Positions 16,418 through 25,181 of a DNA stretch of 53,478 nt are shown here, piece by piece (positions within the stretch are counted from its first letter, which is position 1; the number at the start of each line of letters is the position of its first letter). This DNA is from Paracoccaceae bacterium (lineage in GTDB: Bacteria > Pseudomonadota > Alphaproteobacteria > Rhodobacterales > Rhodobacteraceae). The stretch covers positions 1 to 53,478 of the forward strand of contig CANNIA010000024.1 of the NCBI GenBank assembly GCA_947504705.1, in the 5' to 3' direction. Position numbers and translations under genes: made by a program. The notes beneath the pieces were generated by a model that searched no databases, was not told where the DNA came from, and was given only the letters and a program-made list of their open reading frames with translations.

Positions 16418-18052
16418 TTACAGGCCAAGCGTCTTGAACACCTTGGGCAATTCCTCGGGCAGGTCTTCGGCAATCAGCCCCGGCCCGAACGAAAGCGCGC
16501 ATTCGACATGCAGCCAGGCCCCGGTGCAGGCCGCGTCAAAGGGGCTGAAGCCACGGGCCAGAAGCCCGGTGATGAAGCCTGCAAGCACGTCGCCCGACCC
16601 TGCGGTGGCAAGCCAAGGGGCGGCCCGGTCGAAGTGGGCGGAGTTGATGGCACAGCGACCGCCGGGGTCGGCGATCACCGTGTCCGGGCCTTTGTAAAGG
16701 ACGGTGCAGCCTGCACGGGCGGCAGCCTCTCGTGTGGCGTCAACCTTGGAATAGGCGGGGCCTTTGGTGGCCGGTTCGGCCAGCTTTGCCGCGATGTCGG
16801 GGAAGAGGCGGGCGAACTCTCCGGCATGGGGGGTGAGGATGCATCGGTCATGGAGGGCGGCGAAGAGGTCGGGGTGTCGGGACAGGATGGTGAGGGCGTC
16901 GGCGTCGAGGACGATGTTGCGGGGGGAAAGCCGGTCTGAAGCCCGGCCTACATCGGCGCCCGTAGGCCGGGCTTCAGACCGGCATTTGAGCGCCACCGCC
17001 ACCAGCTCCCTGCCCCGTGCATCGAGGCCCAACCCCGGCCCGATGCAAACCGCATTGATCCGCGAGTCCGCCAGCGCCTCCTCCAGCATCAGCCCATCCG
17101 CCACCCCCCGCAGCATCACCGCATCCAGCCGCGCGGCGTTCTCGGGGATCGCATCCGGCGGACACCCCACCGTCACCACCCCCGCCCCGATCCGCAAAGC
17201 CCCCCGCGCCGAAAGCCGCGCCGCCCCGCCGCGACCGGATGGGCCGGAGAGGATCAGGGCATGGCCGTGGGAGTATTTGTGGCCCTCCCGCTTGCGAAGT
17301 CGTCCGGGTCCGTTCAACCCGGTTGTCAGAACGTCCTTCAACGTTCGTGGTATCTCGTTAGTGTATTCAAGGACAGAAACTCGACCGCGATTCAGTGTCG
17401 GAAGACCGATGTCGACAACTTTAAGCTTCTCAGATGAATCTAACCCTGCGGCAATCAGATGCCCTACCTTGGCGCGGTGGAATGTAACCGGAAGCTCGCA
17501 ACTCCGTTGCGCATCGCTTTCTCCAGGCTCTTTAATCCATCGGCCTGAATCAGCGTCTATGCCGGAAAGAATGTCTATTGCGACCACAGGCCACTTCTGG
17601 AACGTAGCGCCCAACAAGAGTTTGGCTTCAGCATCGAGTGGCCTTGCAAGGCCAATGCCAAACAGTGCGTCCACCCAAATGTCGACATCTTGATTGCGCA
17701 CTTCAGGGATCATGCTGGCTGGGGTGATCTCCCCCATCCCCCGCCACCGCTCATAATTCACCCGCGCGTCCGGCGGCAGCCTCGAAGGGTCGCCGTAGAG
17801 AAAGACCTCCACCTCCCAGCCCCACTCCTGCAAAAGCCGCGCGACCACGAACCCGTCGCCGCCGTTGTTGCCGGGGCCACACAGGACCACCGCCCGGTGC
17901 GAGGTGGCAGCCAACTCCGGCCATTCCTCGAAGATCGCCTCGACCACGCCCCGCCCGGCGCGTTCCATCAGTTCGAGGCCGGTCACCTCGCCACTGGCAA
18001 TCGCCGCCTGTTCGATGGCCCGCATCTGGGCGGCGGTCAGGAGTTCGGTCAT
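16418..18052 (-). CDS. nnr: Bifunctional NAD(P)H-hydrate epimerase/dehydratase
   Basis: Metabolite-repair enzyme of 544 aa. The N-terminal YjeF-type epimerase (about 1-215; CGPGNNGGDGFVVARLL) interconverts R- and S-NAD(P)HX; the C-terminal ribokinase-like dehydratase (about 240-540) converts S-NAD(P)HX back to NAD(P)H. Motifs are ALILSGPSGRGGAARLSARG, CIGPGLG, NIVLDADAL, LTPHAGEFARLFPD and TAGSGDVLAGFITGLLARG. Two oddities: residues about 357-374 are an extra segment encoded by a palindromic repeat (16931-16982) inserted between the CIGPGLG and DADAL strands, and the stretch about 17310-17715 is much lower in GC than its flanks. The frame stays open throughout, so the protein may still work. 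Confidence 0.92.
   Translation of the reverse strand: MTELLTAAQMRAIEQAAIASGEVTGLELMERAGRGVVEAIFEEWPELAATSHRAVVLCGPGNNGGDGFVVARLLQEWGWEVEVFLYGDPSRLPPDARVNYERWRGMGEITPASMIPEVRNQDVDIWVDALFGIGLARPLDAEAKLLLGATFQKWPVVAIDILSGIDADSGRWIKEPGESDAQRSCELPVTFHRAKVGHLIAAGLDSSEKLKVVDIGLPTLNRGRVSVLEYTNEIPRTLKDVLTTGLNGPGRLRKREGHKYSHGHALILSGPSGRGGAARLSARGALRIGAGVVTVGCPPDAIPENAARLDAVMLRGVADGLMLEEALADSRINAVCIGPGLGLDARGRELVAVALKCRSEARPTGADVGRASDRLSPRNIVLDADALTILSRHPDLFAALHDRCILTPHAGEFARLFPDIAAKLAEPATKGPAYSKVDATREAAARAGCTVLYKGPDTVIADPGGRCAINSAHFDRAAPWLATAGSGDVLAGFITGLLARGFSPFDAACTGAWLHVECALSFGPGLIAEDLPEELPKVFKTLGL
16931..16982. repeat. Palindromic element inserted in frame within nnr
   Basis: Perfect inverted repeat of 21 nt: left arm 16931-16951 (inner 19 nt ggtctgaagcccggcctac) and right arm 16962-16982, with a 10-nt loop atcggcgccc. 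On the nnr strand it encodes RSEARPTGADVGRASDR, residues with no place in the enzyme family. It behaves like a small coding-compatible palindromic repeat element, similar in principle to Rickettsia palindromic elements. Confidence 0.85.
17310..17715. other. Low-GC segment inside nnr
   Basis: Hand counts on 60-nt lines give about 45-48% GC at 17341-17400, 17401-17460 and 17521-17580, against about 65-75% at 17041-17160. The segment encodes the end of the epimerase domain and the interdomain part. Edges are approximate. A horizontally acquired recombinant segment is one explanation. Confidence 0.55.
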
Positions 18053-18108
18053 CTCGCACGGCCCCTCTTATGGCCCCAAGTTATCAAAATGCCCACCCAG
18101 CGGGCGCA

Positions 18109-18573
<465 letters not shown>

Positions 18574-18644
18574 GCACCGAAAAGCGAAACGCCATGGCCA
18601 AAGACAAACCCAAAACGAAACCCGATAAACCGAAAGGCAGCATG

Positions 18645-20054
18645 ATGAGCGCCGTTGCAAAGGCTCTGAAACTGATCAAGGACGAAGAGGTCGAGTACGT
18701 CGACATTCGTTTTACCGACCCCAAGGGCAAGCTTCAGCACGTGACGCTGGTCAGCGACCTTGTGGACGAGGATTTCTTCGAGGAAGGCTTCATGTTCGAT
18801 GGTTCATCCATCGCGGGCTGGAAGTCGATCGACCAGTCCGACATGAAGCTGATGCCCGACGCGGCCTCGGTCTATCTTGACCCGTTCTATGCGGAAAAGA
18901 CCCTGTGCGTGCATTGCAACGTGGTCGAACCCGATACGGGTGAGGCTTACAGCCGCTGCCCGCGCCAGATCGCGCTGAAGGCGGAAGCTTACCTCAAATC
19001 CTCGGGCGTGGGCGATGCGTTCTATTGCGGGCCGGAAGCCGAATTCTTCCTGTTCGACGACGTGCGCTACTCGGTCACCCCGCGCAAGGTAGCCTATGAG
19101 ATCGACGCCGAAGCGGCAGCCTGGAACACCGACACCGTGACTGAAGGCGGCAACTACGGCCACCGCGCGGGCCACAAGGGCGGCTATTTTCCGGTCAACC
19201 CGATTGACGAAGCCCAGGACATCCGGGGCGAGATGCTGTCCACGATGAAGCGGATGGGCATCAAGGTCGACAAGCACCACCACGAGGTCGCGACCTGCCA
19301 GCATGAACTTGGGATGATCTTCGGCGGTCTGGTCGAACAGGCCGACAACATCCAGAAGTACAAATACGTGATCCACAACGTGGCCCACGCCTACGGCAAG
19401 ACCGTCACCTTCATGCCAAAGCCGATGAAGGGCGACAACGGCTCGGGGATGCACGTCAACATGTCGATCTGGAAGGGCGGCAAGCCCTTGTTCGCAGGCG
19501 ACAAGTATGCTGACCTCAGCCAGGAGGCGCTGTACTTCATCGGCGGCATCCTGAAACATGCCAAGGCGCTGAACGCGATCACCAACCCGGCGACCAACAG
19601 CTACAAGCGCCTGATCCCCGGCTTTGAAGCCCCGGTCCTGCGCGCCTATTCGGCCCGCAACCGGTCAGGCTGCGTCCGCATTCCGTGGACGGAAAGCCCG
19701 AAAGCCAAGCGTGTCGAGGCCCGTTTCCCCGATCCGTCGGCGAACCCCTATCTTTGCTTTTCGGCCCTGCTCATGGCCGGCCTTGACGGCATCCGCAACA
19801 AGATCGACCCCGGCCCGGCTTCGGACAAGGATCTTTACGACCTGCCGCCCGAAGAGCTGGCCGAAATCCCGACCGTCTGCGGCTCGCTTCGCGAAGCGCT
19901 GGAAGAGCTGGAAAAGGACATGGACTTCCTGCTGGCCGGTGACGTCTTCACCCGCGACCAGCTGGAAAGCTACATGGGTCTGAAGTGGGAAGAGGTTTAC
20001 GCCTACGAGCATACGCCGCACCCGATCGAATATCAGATGTACTATTCCTGCTAA
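18645..20054 (+). CDS. glnA: Glutamine synthetase type I
   Basis: ATP-dependent ammonia assimilation enzyme of 469 aa from the ATG at 18645 ([20 protein letters not shown]). That length is normal for the type I-beta dodecamer. An in-frame ATG at 18594 would add a Lys/Pro-rich 17-residue leader ([16 protein letters not shown]); I judge it less likely but not excluded. Signatures: FDGSSIAGW, glutamate/ATP-site [34 protein letters not shown], and the adenylylation site region [17 protein letters not shown]. Lies 71 nt after glnB and ends in a strong terminator. Confidence 0.97.
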   Translation: MSAVAKALKLIKDEEVEYVDIRFTDPKGKLQHVTLVSDLVDEDFFEEGFMFDGSSIAGWKSIDQSDMKLMPDAASVYLDPFYAEKTLCVHCNVVEPDTGEAYSRCPRQIALKAEAYLKSSGVGDAFYCGPEAEFFLFDDVRYSVTPRKVAYEIDAEAAAWNTDTVTEGGNYGHRAGHKGGYFPVNPIDEAQDIRGEMLSTMKRMGIKVDKHHHEVATCQHELGMIFGGLVEQADNIQKYKYVIHNVAHAYGKTVTFMPKPMKGDNGSGMHVNMSIWKGGKPLFAGDKYADLSQEALYFIGGILKHAKALNAITNPATNSYKRLIPGFEAPVLRAYSARNRSGCVRIPWTESPKAKRVEARFPDPSANPYLCFSALLMAGLDGIRNKIDPGPASDKDLYDLPPEELAEIPTVCGSLREALEELEKDMDFLLAGDVFTRDQLESYMGLKWEEVYAYEHTPHPIEYQMYYSC

Positions 20055-20060
20055 GGGGAA

Positions 20061-20079
20061 GGTGGGCAGACTGCCCACC
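20061..20079. repeat. GGTGGGC/GCCCACC dyad after glnA
   Basis: ggtgggcag at 20061-20069 pairs with ctgcccacc at 20071-20079 around a single base. It lies 6 nt after the glnA stop, just before the terminator. A related dyad follows the small gene at 37847-38011. Confidence 0.6.
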
Positions 20080-20090
20080 CTTTGAAACAC

Positions 20091-20121
20091 GAAAGGCCGC
20101 CTTCGGGCGGCCTTTCTTCTT
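20091..20121 (+). terminator. Rho-independent terminator of glnBA
   Basis: Perfect 11-bp stem gaaaggccgcc / ggcggcctttc (20091-20101 and 20106-20116) closed by a TTCG tetraloop and followed by TTCTT. It lies 36 nt past the glnA stop. Confidence 0.9.
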
Positions 20122-20218
20122 GGGCTACCACTCGGAAAGTCCTGATCCATTCGGGGGGTGCCGGATGTGGCAGAGCCGGATGACCCGCAGGATAAACTCA
20201 CGTCACATCAAGAGAAGA

Positions 20219-20639
20219 ATGACGATGAGCACCGAAACCAACAAGAAGCTGTCCCGCAGCATTCAGGAGTGCCACGACCGGGACGGGCTTTATGCAATGA
20301 TGGCGGTGATGTCGCCTGACCTTACCGCCACTGCAAACCGCGGCGGCGCGATGAACCGCGCGCAATTCGATAGCATGATGCGGATGATCTCGGCCTCGTT
20401 CTCGAATGGCCGTCACATCTTTGAAAGCCAGGTCGCCGACGGTGACTGGGTCGCCGCGCGCATGACCTGGACGGCGCTGCAGACAGGGATTTCAGCGGCC
20501 CCCTCCCAGCAATCGGCCCGTCAGCATCGCGACGTCGGTCTATGACCGCTTCAGTGATGGCAAGATCGTCGAACATCATGCGTTGTTCGGCGCCATGGCA
20601 ATGATGACGCAGAACGGCGCTATCCCGGTCGCGGGCTAG
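20219..20639 (+). pseudogene. SnoaL-like (ester cyclase/NTF2 fold) gene with a frameshift
   Basis: Begins MTMSTETNKKLSRSIQECHDRDGLYAMMAVMS and reads as a SnoaL-like small alpha/beta barrel protein to WTALQTG near 20488. There the frame breaks. The continuation FQRPPPSNRPVSIATSVYDR and FSDGKIVEHHALFGAMAMMT resumes in the next frame and ends at TAG 20637-20639. One net extra base (or two lost) near 20486-20492 explains it. As it stands the product would end at 20545 with an unrelated tail. It sits next to a truncated HD-GYP/LuxR remnant, so decay is more likely than a sequencing slip, but both remain possible. Confidence 0.7.
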
Positions 20640-20740
20640 AGCGGTTCAGGCTTTCACGGAAGCAAATGCATCGGGAAACGCGTTCGAGCGAATGCGAGAG
20701 GCAGCGTCTTCCGATCCCATGTAAACTTGAACCGCATTAA
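20638..20740. repeat. Intergenic repeat with gcggttca/tgaaccgc ends, copy 1
   Basis: About 100 nt that starts agcggttcaggctttcacgg and ends tgaaccgc. The opening 35 nt match the start of a second element at 31009-31097 at roughly three of four positions, and the outer ends are inverted copies of each other. It lies exactly between the SnoaL pseudogene and the LuxR remnant. Confidence 0.55.
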
Positions 20741-20764
20741 GCACCGGATCAACAGCGGCGTGCC

Positions 20765-21196
20765 ATGGCCTATCACCGGGGTCTTGTAGCACCGGCGCTG
20801 TCGGCTCAGGCGCGGCTTTTGGCGGCGGCAAATGCTTGGTGCGCCTTGACCGAGGCGCGTCCGCACCGCCCGAAAATGACCGATGCCGAAGCGGCGATCG
20901 AGCCTTCGGCGCAGGCCAAGCCGAGGCTCCTTGACCGCAGAGCTGTGGATGTCGTGCTGACCGTCGCCGGGCAAAAGGGCAGCCGTACCCGCCGCGCTGC
21001 GTCCGCGGCCCTGTCGGACCGCGAGATCGAAGTGCTGCGCCTTCTTGCGCGCCAGCAGACCAATGCAGCCATCGCCGGTCAGCTTGGCCTGTCCCACAAG
21101 ACGGTCGAACGCCACGCTACCCATATCTACGACAAGCTGGGTGTCACAACCCGGGCCGGAGCCGCAATCCATGCCTTGGAGACTGGCCTTTTGTGA
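20765..21196 (+). pseudogene. C-terminal remnant of an HD-GYP/LuxR regulator
   Basis: The frame encodes about 143 aa. It opens at YHRGL, which corresponds to the middle of an HD-GYP domain (the GYHRG step), continues LSAQARLLAAANAWCALTE and RPHRP, and ends in a LuxR-type helix-turn-helix (LSDREIEVLRLLARQQTNAA, LSHKTVERHATHIYDKLGV). Proteins of this architecture normally carry a complete metal-dependent HD domain of some 150 further residues upstream. Here the upstream DNA is a repeat element and the SnoaL pseudogene, so the gene is truncated. An autonomous short DNA-binding protein is possible, but no good ribosome site precedes the ATG at 20765. Confidence 0.65.
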
Positions 21197-21335
21197 CCAA
21201 CCAGCCTGCGGCACTGCGCCCAGACCCTAAAACCTAGTCAAGACCTGCCGTCCTACGGCGGCCTGCAGGGCATGAGATTGCCATCGCTAGTAAGCCAGAT
21301 TAAGGTCCGCCGAGCAACAAGTGCGAGTTTCCATC

Positions 21336-21890
21336 ATGACCAGTGACCGCAGACGCAACCAGGATTCCGACGGTCGCCCGAAGATCTGGGCTACTGGCAG
21401 CCAGCGCCCGCCGTTCGATATCCGCGCCCTTGGCCGGGCCAGCCTTTTCCATGCCCGCTGTGGAGCTGCAGTTCTGTTTGCCGCCTTTGCGCGTTGGGTT
21501 AAGCGGATCGCGCTGAACGTCCGCGACGGCGCGGGCCGCATCCCCGAAGCGAAGCTCGGCCGGGTGGCCCCCTATGTGCCCTCACACCTTCGCGTCGCGA
21601 TGTGGATCAAGAACTGCGCCGCGGTTCAGGCCCATGCCAGTGCCACCGCCGACCCCGATGCCCCGCGCGGCAATGCCCTTGTGGCCGAGGTCGAGGCGCA
21701 TCTATGGCCACTGACCGAAACCGCTGCCGAACCACCGCCTCCCGGCCAGGCCGCGTCGACGGCGATCCAGATCACTGGCTATCTTTGGGGCTTGGCAGGC
21801 TCTGTCACCCTGCTGCCCTATGGTCTGATCCGCGCGCTTATGAGTTTTGCCAAGGGCCAGGACCTGCGCAAGATTGGGCGCGAAGACTGA
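21336..21890 (+). CDS. Hypothetical protein with C-terminal membrane segment
   Basis: Unrecognised protein of 184 aa (ATG 21336; GTG 21321 is an alternative). The N-terminal part is basic (TSDRRRNQDSDGRPK), the middle has amphipathic helices, and residues about 145-175 (AIQITGYLWGLAGSVTLLPY then GLIRALMSF) look like one or two membrane helices. There is a Pro/Glu-rich linker before them. Stops facing the minus-strand hydrolase gene with no gap. Codon use resembles neighbours, so it is probably a real gene; no function is claimed. Confidence 0.55.
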   Translation: MTSDRRRNQDSDGRPKIWATGSQRPPFDIRALGRASLFHARCGAAVLFAAFARWVKRIALNVRDGAGRIPEAKLGRVAPYVPSHLRVAMWIKNCAAVQAHASATADPDAPRGNALVAEVEAHLWPLTETAAEPPPPGQAASTAIQITGYLWGLAGSVTLLPYGLIRALMSFAKGQDLRKIGRED

Positions 21891-22766
21891 TCAGGCCAGC
21901 GCCCGGGTCACGAAAGCCAGCACATCGGCGCGAACATCGCCTGTCTCGAACGCCTCGCCCCCATGGCCGGCACCGGGCACAAGTTCGTAGTCGATGGCAG
22001 ATTTCGGGCCGGCCGCCAGCCATGCCTCACGCAGGCGTTTGGCCTGCAGGTCTGGCACCATCACATCGGCATCACCATGCCGGATCAGGATCGGCGGCAA
22101 AGGCTCGCGCAGGTTGTCAAGCTTGGCCAAGGGGCTTGCCGCCCGCGCTTCCTCGGGCCGATCCCCGACAGCAAAACCCAGAAGCCGGCTTTCGGAACTT
22201 TCCGGCTCATTCGCCGGGCCGCGTCCGGGGTTGCGGCCCAGCGTGGCAAGATCGGCATCAAGGGTCGAAAAATCCATCGGGCCGTAAAGACTGACCACGC
22301 CCTTGGGCGAAAGTCCGACCTCGACAAGGCTTAACGCCACCGTGACCGCCAGATAGGCACCCGCGCCCTTCCCCATGATTGCCATGCGCGTCGGATCAAG
22401 GCCCAGTGCAGCCCCTTCGCGCTGCAGATGGATGATCGCGTCAAGTGCATCATCTGCCTGCGCGGGCCACTGCGCCTCGCCAGACAGCCTTGTGTTGACG
22501 CGGACCACCGCGATACCGGCAGCCAGAAGTTCAGGCCAAACCGCGATATCCGTCTTGTCGCCCGCCGCGAAATCACCGTCATGGAAGCAGACCAGGATCG
22601 ACTTTGCCGACAGACCGCGCGGATAGTGAATGTCCAGCGTCCGGGACGGGCCCTTGCCATAGGCAATCTCGGTTCCCTGCGGGCTGCGCCAACGCCACAG
22701 CGCAACCCCACCGGCTGCGGCAACCAGACCACCAAGCAACAGGGTTCTGCGGATCAGTCCTGACAT
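21891..22766 (-). CDS. Alpha/beta hydrolase-fold protein lacking the nucleophile serine
   Basis: Protein of 291 aa of the BD-FAE/esterase type with an N-terminal arginine-led hydrophobic segment (IRRTLLLGGLVAAAGGVALW) that could be a membrane anchor or Tat-like signal. The fold is clear: VCFHDGDFAAGDK, the elbow AIMGKGAGAYLAV, the acid-loop HGDADVMVPD and the histidine loop PGAGHGGEAF. The elbow should read G-x-S-x-G but is G132-K-G-A-G136, so the serine is glycine (codon GGC, one transition from AGC). The oxyanion HGGG is also altered to HDGD. It is probably inactive as a hydrolase or works differently. Confidence 0.8.
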   Translation of the reverse strand: MSGLIRRTLLLGGLVAAAGGVALWRWRSPQGTEIAYGKGPSRTLDIHYPRGLSAKSILVCFHDGDFAAGDKTDIAVWPELLAAGIAVVRVNTRLSGEAQWPAQADDALDAIIHLQREGAALGLDPTRMAIMGKGAGAYLAVTVALSLVEVGLSPKGVVSLYGPMDFSTLDADLATLGRNPGRGPANEPESSESRLLGFAVGDRPEEARAASPLAKLDNLREPLPPILIRHGDADVMVPDLQAKRLREAWLAAGPKSAIDYELVPGAGHGGEAFETGDVRADVLAFVTRALA

Positions 22767-23023
22767 GGGTTTTCCTTGTGCATTTCGCTGGCGACCCTAG
22801 CCCCCCGCACGGCGAAGGCAACTCCCCGACGGGGGAATGAGTGGACTAGCGCCGGAGCACGTGCGCATAGGTCCAGATTCCCCGCGACAGAGCCAAGAAA
22901 CCCGCTACTGTAGGGTCCAGAGGGTGCACGAACAGCGCCCCCGCACTGGCGGCCGGATGAGCGGGCCGTTCGGTTTCGCGTCCCGCCCCCGCCCTGGCCG
23001 CCCCGGCCCATGGGAGGGAAGAA

Positions 23024-25049
23024 ATGAGCCACGCACATCACGGCATCCGATGCGCAGCACTGGTTGGCGCATGGTAGCGGCAAGACCACGCTGTTCGAAG
23101 CCCTGCTTCATGCCGCCGGAACCACCGACCGGCGCGGCACGGTGAAGGACCGCAGCACTGTAGGCGACGCCGCCCCCGAAGCGCGGGCGCGCGGCATTTC
23201 GACCGAGCTTTCCGGCGCATTTTGCCGCTTCATGGACGAAGATTGGACCTTGATCGACTGCCCCGGCTCGGTCGAGCTTCTGTCGGATACCCGCGCGGCT
23301 CTGATGGTGGCCGATCTTGCCGTGGTCGTGGCCGAGCCCTTTCCGGAACGGGCGCTGGCGCTGTCGCCCCTGCTGCGGTTCCTTGACGACCGGCGGATCC
23401 CGCATCTGATCTTCATCAACCGGATGGACGCCCCCGAAGCCCATGTCCGGTCCACCCTGCAGGCCTTGCAGTCGGTGTCCGACCGCCCGCTCGCCTTGCG
23501 CAAAATCCCCCTGCGCGATGACAAGGGCCAGGTCACCGGCCTGATCGACCTGGTGTCGGAACGCGCCTGGAAATGGAACCCGGCGCAGCCTGCCGACCTG
23601 ATTCCGCTGCCCGAAGCCATGCGCGCCGACGAAGGCGCTGCCCGCGCCGCGATGGTTGAAGCGATGGCCGATTTCGACGATGCGATCCTGGAGCAGGTCT
23701 TGTCCGACATGACCCCGGCGCCGGATCAGGTCTATACCTCGTTGGCGCGCGAGCTGCAGGAAGACCTGCTGGTCCCGGTCCTGTTCGGCGCGGCGGAACA
23801 TGAAAACGGCGTCCGGCGGCTGTGGAAGGCTCTGCGCCACGATTGCCCCAGCCCCGAGACGACCCTTGCACGGCTGGCCCTGCCCCCAGGCACCCCCATG
23901 GCGCAGGTCGTGAAATGCTTTCAGGCCGGACAGGCCGGGCGATCAGCCCTGGCCCGCATCTGGCGGGGCGAGATCAAGGACGGCCTGACGCTGGGTCCTG
24001 ACCGGGTGGGGTCGGTCTCCTCTCCATTCGGGCGCAAGTTCACGCCCAAGGGCAGCGGCAAGGCAGGCGAAGTCTTGGTCCTTGGCCGGATGGCGCAAGT
24101 AAGGGCCGGGGATATAATGATCGGGGATGCCACTCACCGCCCCGCCGACTGGCCCGAGGTCCCCGCCCCCTTGGTCTCCCTCGCAATCCGGGCCGCGAAC
24201 CCGAGCGACGAGGCGAAGCTTTCTACCGCCATATCCCGCCTGATCGACGAAGACCCGACCCTGTCGATGACCTTCCAGGCCGAGACGGCGGAGACGCTCC
24301 TCCAAGGTCAGGGTGAAATCCACTTGGCCATCGCACTTTCGCGGCTGAAGTCGGACTCCGGCCTGACAGTCAAGACCGCCAGGCCGACCGTGACCTATTG
24401 CGAGACGATCAGCAAACCGGCTAACCACCATTCCCGCCACAAGAAGCAATCCGGCGGGCATGGGGAATTCGCCGACATCCACATCGAAATTGCTCCGCGC
24501 GCACGGGGTGAGGGTTTCCATTTCACTGACCGGATCACCGGCGGGGTGGTGCCGAAGCAATACATCCCGGCGGTGCAAAAAGGCGTTGAAACCGCGCTCG
24601 CGCGCGGCCCTCTGGGCTTTCCCGTTGTCGATGTGTCCGTCACCCTCTTCGACGGCAGCTATCACAACGTCGACAGTTCCGACTTCGCCTTCCAGAAGGC
24701 CGGAGCCAAGGCGATGCAGGAAGCCCTGCCCGGCTGCGCGCCTGTGCTGCTGGAGCCGGTGATGGAGGTCATCGTCTCGGTCCCCTCGGAATTCACGCCC
24801 CGCGCCCAGCGCATCGTCACCTCGCGCCGGGGCCAACTTCTGGGCTTTGATACCAAGGCGGGCTGGAAGGCCTGGGACGAAGTGCAGGCGCTGATCCCGG
24901 CAGGGGAGTTGGACGGGATGATCACCGAACTGCGCTCGCAGACCTTGGGCGTCGGCTTCTATACGGCCGGGTTCGACCATCTGGACCCGCTGGCCGGTCG
25001 CGACGCCGATCAAGTGATTGCGGCGCGGGCGGCGGCGCTTAGAATCTGA
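23024..25049 (+). CDS. Elongation-factor-G-like GTPase with a frameshift before the P-loop
   Basis: A strong ribosome site (GGGAGGGAAGAA) precedes ATG 23024, which encodes MSHAHHGIRCAALVGA. The expected continuation HGSGKTTLFEALLHAAG (P-loop) is in another frame, and the first frame meets TAG at 23075. One extra base or two missing bases around 23066-23071 would join them. From the P-loop on, about 660 aa are intact: FIDCPGSVEL-like G3 (TLIDCPGSVELL), G4 FINRMDAPEA, EF-G domains II-V (GQGEIHLAIALSRLKSDSGL, YNVDSSDFAFQKAG-like HNVDSSDFAFQKAG). This is the non-canonical EF-G-like paralogue of alphaproteobacteria, not FusA. A TTG at 23064 could start a protein at MAHGSGKTT. Confidence 0.85.
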
Positions 25050-25181
25050 TCCGCAAGGCGTCAATGGCCAGAGCGGCAGCGCCCTGGCACCTGCCATGAC
25101 CCAAGGGCGACATTTCCCGTCGCCTTCCGGCGCGCCTGTCCGGCCCGCCCCATGCAGCCTGACCCGATCAGGGAGGCCCAG

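Noticed and set aside
23024-23075. Programmed ribosomal frameshift in the EF-G-like gene
   Set aside because: No slippery sequence or stimulatory structure is evident; a plain indel or sequencing error is simpler.
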